NCBI GenBank assembly: GCA_028641055.1
Contig: CM054062.1
Span: 173,681,642 to 173,745,641, forward strand
Source: Alopecurus myosuroides
Lineage: Eukaryota; Streptophyta; Magnoliopsida; Poales; Poaceae
DNA: 64,000 nt
Reading direction: 5' to 3'
Position 1 is the stretch's first letter. Each line of letters opens with the position of its first letter. This document shows, in pieces, positions 61,657 to 64,000 of this stretch. Made by a program: the position numbers and the translations under genes. The notes beneath the pieces are model-generated. The model had not been told where the DNA came from. It ran no database searches and saw only the letters and a list, made by a program, of their open reading frames with translations.

Positions 61657-62190
61657 CCCCCAAGGGGGGCGGCTCTAGGCTCTCCCGCCGCGTCCGGTCT
61701 CCGCCGAGCCGACCCAGCTCCACGCAATGCTAGGAGGTTAGGCCGCGACCGTGACCCACCTCGTCGGCCCTCTGACGGCTATTCCTCTCCACCGAACTTC
61801 GTCGTCTTCCCCGGCCTCCTGCACCCGCCTGAAGGTATGGGCCTTCTCCCTCGTGCTAGCTCATGTCCCGTATGTCCATCTCCCTCATGTCATGTATGTT
61901 GTCCGGTTCCCTCTCTACAATACTTTGGAGATGGAGAGCACCTATTTTGGAGATGGAGAGGACCCTATGTGTAGGTGTACTTGATTGCTAGTAAATTACT
62001 AGATGAATTGTTCATGGCGGCACCCAATTTGTAGATGGCAGCACCTCATTTGTACATGGCAGCACCTAAATTGCTAGTAAATTGACAAATATAGATGAAC
62101 TGGTAGTAAAATTCCTGCTTTAGATGAGATCCTATGTTTTGTAAATTTCTTTTGTAGACTTTATATTGAATTGTTATACACACAATTACT
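61657..62190 (+). other. Harbinger leader and intron-like sequence
   Basis: GC-rich leader (to about 61830, with a GGTATGGG that could be a splice donor at about 61834) followed by AT-rich intron-like sequence with short repeats of the type GGCAGCACC(C/T)(A/C)ATTTGTA (about 62017-62070). The leader continues upstream of the gypsy insertion at about 48364-48470. Confidence 0.5.
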
Positions 62191-63205
62191 AGATGGATAA
62201 AGGCAAATCCACCAAAAAATCTGGACGGTCTGAGAGGTCTGAGAAGGCATAGTGGGATGCGTTTGCAAATGAAATATTTTTAGATTGTTGTATCGAGGAA
62301 GTACTAAAGTTAAACCGGCATGAAGGTTATCTGAACCCAACTGGGTATTTGAATTTGATAAAGAATTTCAGTGAACGCGCTAAGAGAAGTTATACCCGCA
62401 ATAAATCAAGAATAGGTGGTAGACATTGAAAAAAGAGTACAACACATGGAAGACACTCAATCAAATGGCAGCGGGTCTTGGAATAGATCCTATCACCAAG
62501 ACCATTGATGCTCCTAACGAGTGGTGGGAACTTGAGATTAAGGTATATGGTAGAAAATAATTCATTCGTATGCATTATTTTCTAATTGTTATGTTGAACT
62601 AAAGTTGAGCTATTTGTTTTGCAAAGATGCCCAGAGGCGACCAAGTTTTGACGTGCTCCACTAGCTAATAAGGATAAAATGCACCAGATTTTTTTACAAG
62701 AATTGTGTTACCAACGAGCATGCGAGGGTGCCATTACCATCATCTTTAGCTGGTCCTTCTGTGAACCTTGAGGATGGTGACCTTTCAGGGACCGAGATGG
62801 ACACACAAGTGACGCTCTGTTGCCTCGAGATGTGGACAGGAGAGAGAATGCCCTTATTCACCTAGTCTCGCCGTAGTTGAAAAGATGGAAAGAGATAGTG
62901 ATGAAAATTTTTGTTTGTGCCGTATATGTGAAATATTTGAGAAGAGGGAAGAAAGCAGAAACTCTGTGACTTCACAGAACTCGGAGCCCTTACATCCAAT
63001 AGTTGATCCAATGAGGCAAGAGTTTCTAGATATAATGGCCAAGGTTGTTGCTGATGGATGTGGTCCTGGTACCCGTGAGAATTTTTATGCTTCAAAGTTG
63101 TTTATGAAGGCCTAATACCGTATTGCATTCAGTTGCTACATGAAGGCCGAAAGTGGTGTCAGGCTCGAATGGATCCGGATGGCATGGGAGGAGGGACAAA
63201 AATAA
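62191..63205 (+). pseudogene. Harbinger Myb/SANT-like protein gene, broken
   Basis: Starts MDKGKSTKKSGRSE, then a TAG near 62250, WDAFANEIFLDCCIEEVLKL, TGYLNLIKNFSER, a frame break near 62415, YNTWKTLNQMAAGLGID and DAPNEWWELEIK before a GTATAT donor at about 62542. The next exon follows from about 62627 (MHQIFFTRIV region in another frame) and the C-terminal part DPMRQEFLDIMAKVVADG and ASKLFMK, with stops at 63113-63115 and 63202-63204. This is the Myb/SANT-like second protein that PIF/Harbinger elements encode alongside the transposase, thought to help DNA binding and nuclear import. Confidence 0.8.
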
Positions 63206-63408
63206 TTAGAGATATCATGTTCTGTAATTTGGTTTGAATCTCTTATTGTATAATTTGCTTTGAACCTACTTGTTGTCTTTGAACCGATATCAGTTTTAAA
63301 TTTGCTAAGAACCTATCAATTTGTTTTGAACCTATTTGTATTGTCTTCATTATTTTATCACAAATGCTTATCTGTTGCTTGTCATTAAATGTATTGCTCA
63401 TGTGACAG

Positions 63409-64000
63409 ATGGATATCCTAGGTCATGAAGATGATGATGAATATGATATGCTCATGGTTGCGGTTGTCGCGTATGCCTCGTTATCTACTGAAAAGTTGTC
63501 GTATGCACCACGAAGAATTCCAATGATAACATGGATTCAATGGGTGGAAAAAAAGAGACGCGTGCACAAGTTTTCTATTCTTTCTTTAGGATGAGAAGGT
63601 TAGTGTTCTACAAATTGCTTGATCTATTGGTTGACACGTATGGTCTCATATGAACTTGTAACATGTTCGTAAAAGAAGCATTGGCACTCTTTTTATGGAC
63701 TTTGGAGACATGTCAAACTACTGATAATGTTGCTGATCGATTTGAACATATCCGGTCTACAATTACTAGAAATTTTTATGAAGTTTAGATTGTTAAGACC
63801 GCATTGCTCGTGATTTTATTAGGCCAAAAGACAGAAAGTTCACCGAAGTGCATCCCAATAAGAAAACTACAAGATTTTGGCCGTATTTTAAGGATGCTAT
63901 TGGGGCTATAGATGGAACACACATTAAAGTGATTGTGCCCAAAAATCTCGAGATACAACACATGGACAAGCATGGTTATACAAGTCAATGTGATGGCAAT
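63409..64000 (+). pseudogene. Harbinger DDE transposase, 5' part, broken
   Basis: Begins MDILGHEDDDEYDMLMVAVV; a frame break follows near 63575. Later frames give DRFEHIRSTITRNFYEV and then RFWPYFKDAIGAIDGTHIKV near 63870-63930, the block around the first catalytic Asp of PIF/Harbinger (DDE_Tnp_4 / HARBI1-type) nucleases. The remainder is beyond the window. Several frame breaks show that it is inactive. Confidence 0.8.

Larger units (their letters stand above)
48105..64000 (+). mobile_element. PIF/Harbinger-like transposon, interrupted, runs off the window
   Basis: The left end GGCCCAGTTCTTTTGGAGCTTC resembles grass PIF/Harbinger termini. After removing the nested gypsy element (48471-61656) the interior continues with a GC-rich leader, a Myb/SANT-like gene (62191-63205) and the beginning of a DDE transposase gene (63409 onward). 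The right end is outside the window. The left target site (CTA before the end) is not the expected TTA/TAA, so the exact boundary is tentative. Both genes are broken. Confidence 0.75.

Overview
The window is nuclear DNA of a grass, most likely a Triticeae species (wheat, Aegilops, barley or rye group; species not resolvable by eye). The signs are nested LTR retrotransposons of typical Triticeae types, Stowaway-like MITEs in introns, and one long intron-rich host gene. Family names for repeats are from memory; structures (LTR ends, target-site duplications, splice sites, motifs) were read directly.

Layout. 1-8507: 3' part of a Ty3/gypsy Tat-lineage-like element (copy 1): decayed pol on +, a decayed spliced gene on the opposite strand, then the 3' LTR. 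8755-14907: a short, non-autonomous Athila-lineage (Sabrina-like) element with only a gag remnant. 14908-22114: retroelement debris with a mitochondrial-type rRNA fragment, a small hAT transposon with a perfect 8-bp duplication, and a truncated gypsy element on -. 22115-23664: nothing recognisable. 23670-30171: a complete, young Ty1/copia element on - with a perfect 5-bp duplication (CCATC) and one frameshift. 30177-33194: MITEs and short tandem duplications.

33333-46317 (-): the only host gene found, a 19-exon nardilysin/insulin-degrading-enzyme-like M16 metalloprotease. All exons join in phase with GT-AG introns to about 1,038 residues, except for one extra base in exon 1. Its introns carry a 1.7-kb long-TIR transposon and several MITEs, and a diverged copy of part of the last exon lies just downstream of the stop codon.

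46600-64000: a decayed LINE, an inverted LTR fragment, then a PIF/Harbinger-like transposon (about 48105 to beyond the window end) interrupted by a complete copy 2 of the Tat-like gypsy element (48471-61656). Comparing copies 1 and 2 shows the most unusual system here: both carry, between integrase and the 3' LTR, a multi-exon antisense gene, an array of 30-bp repeats upstream of it, and scattered copies of the element's polypurine-tract core. Both antisense genes are broken, but at different sites.
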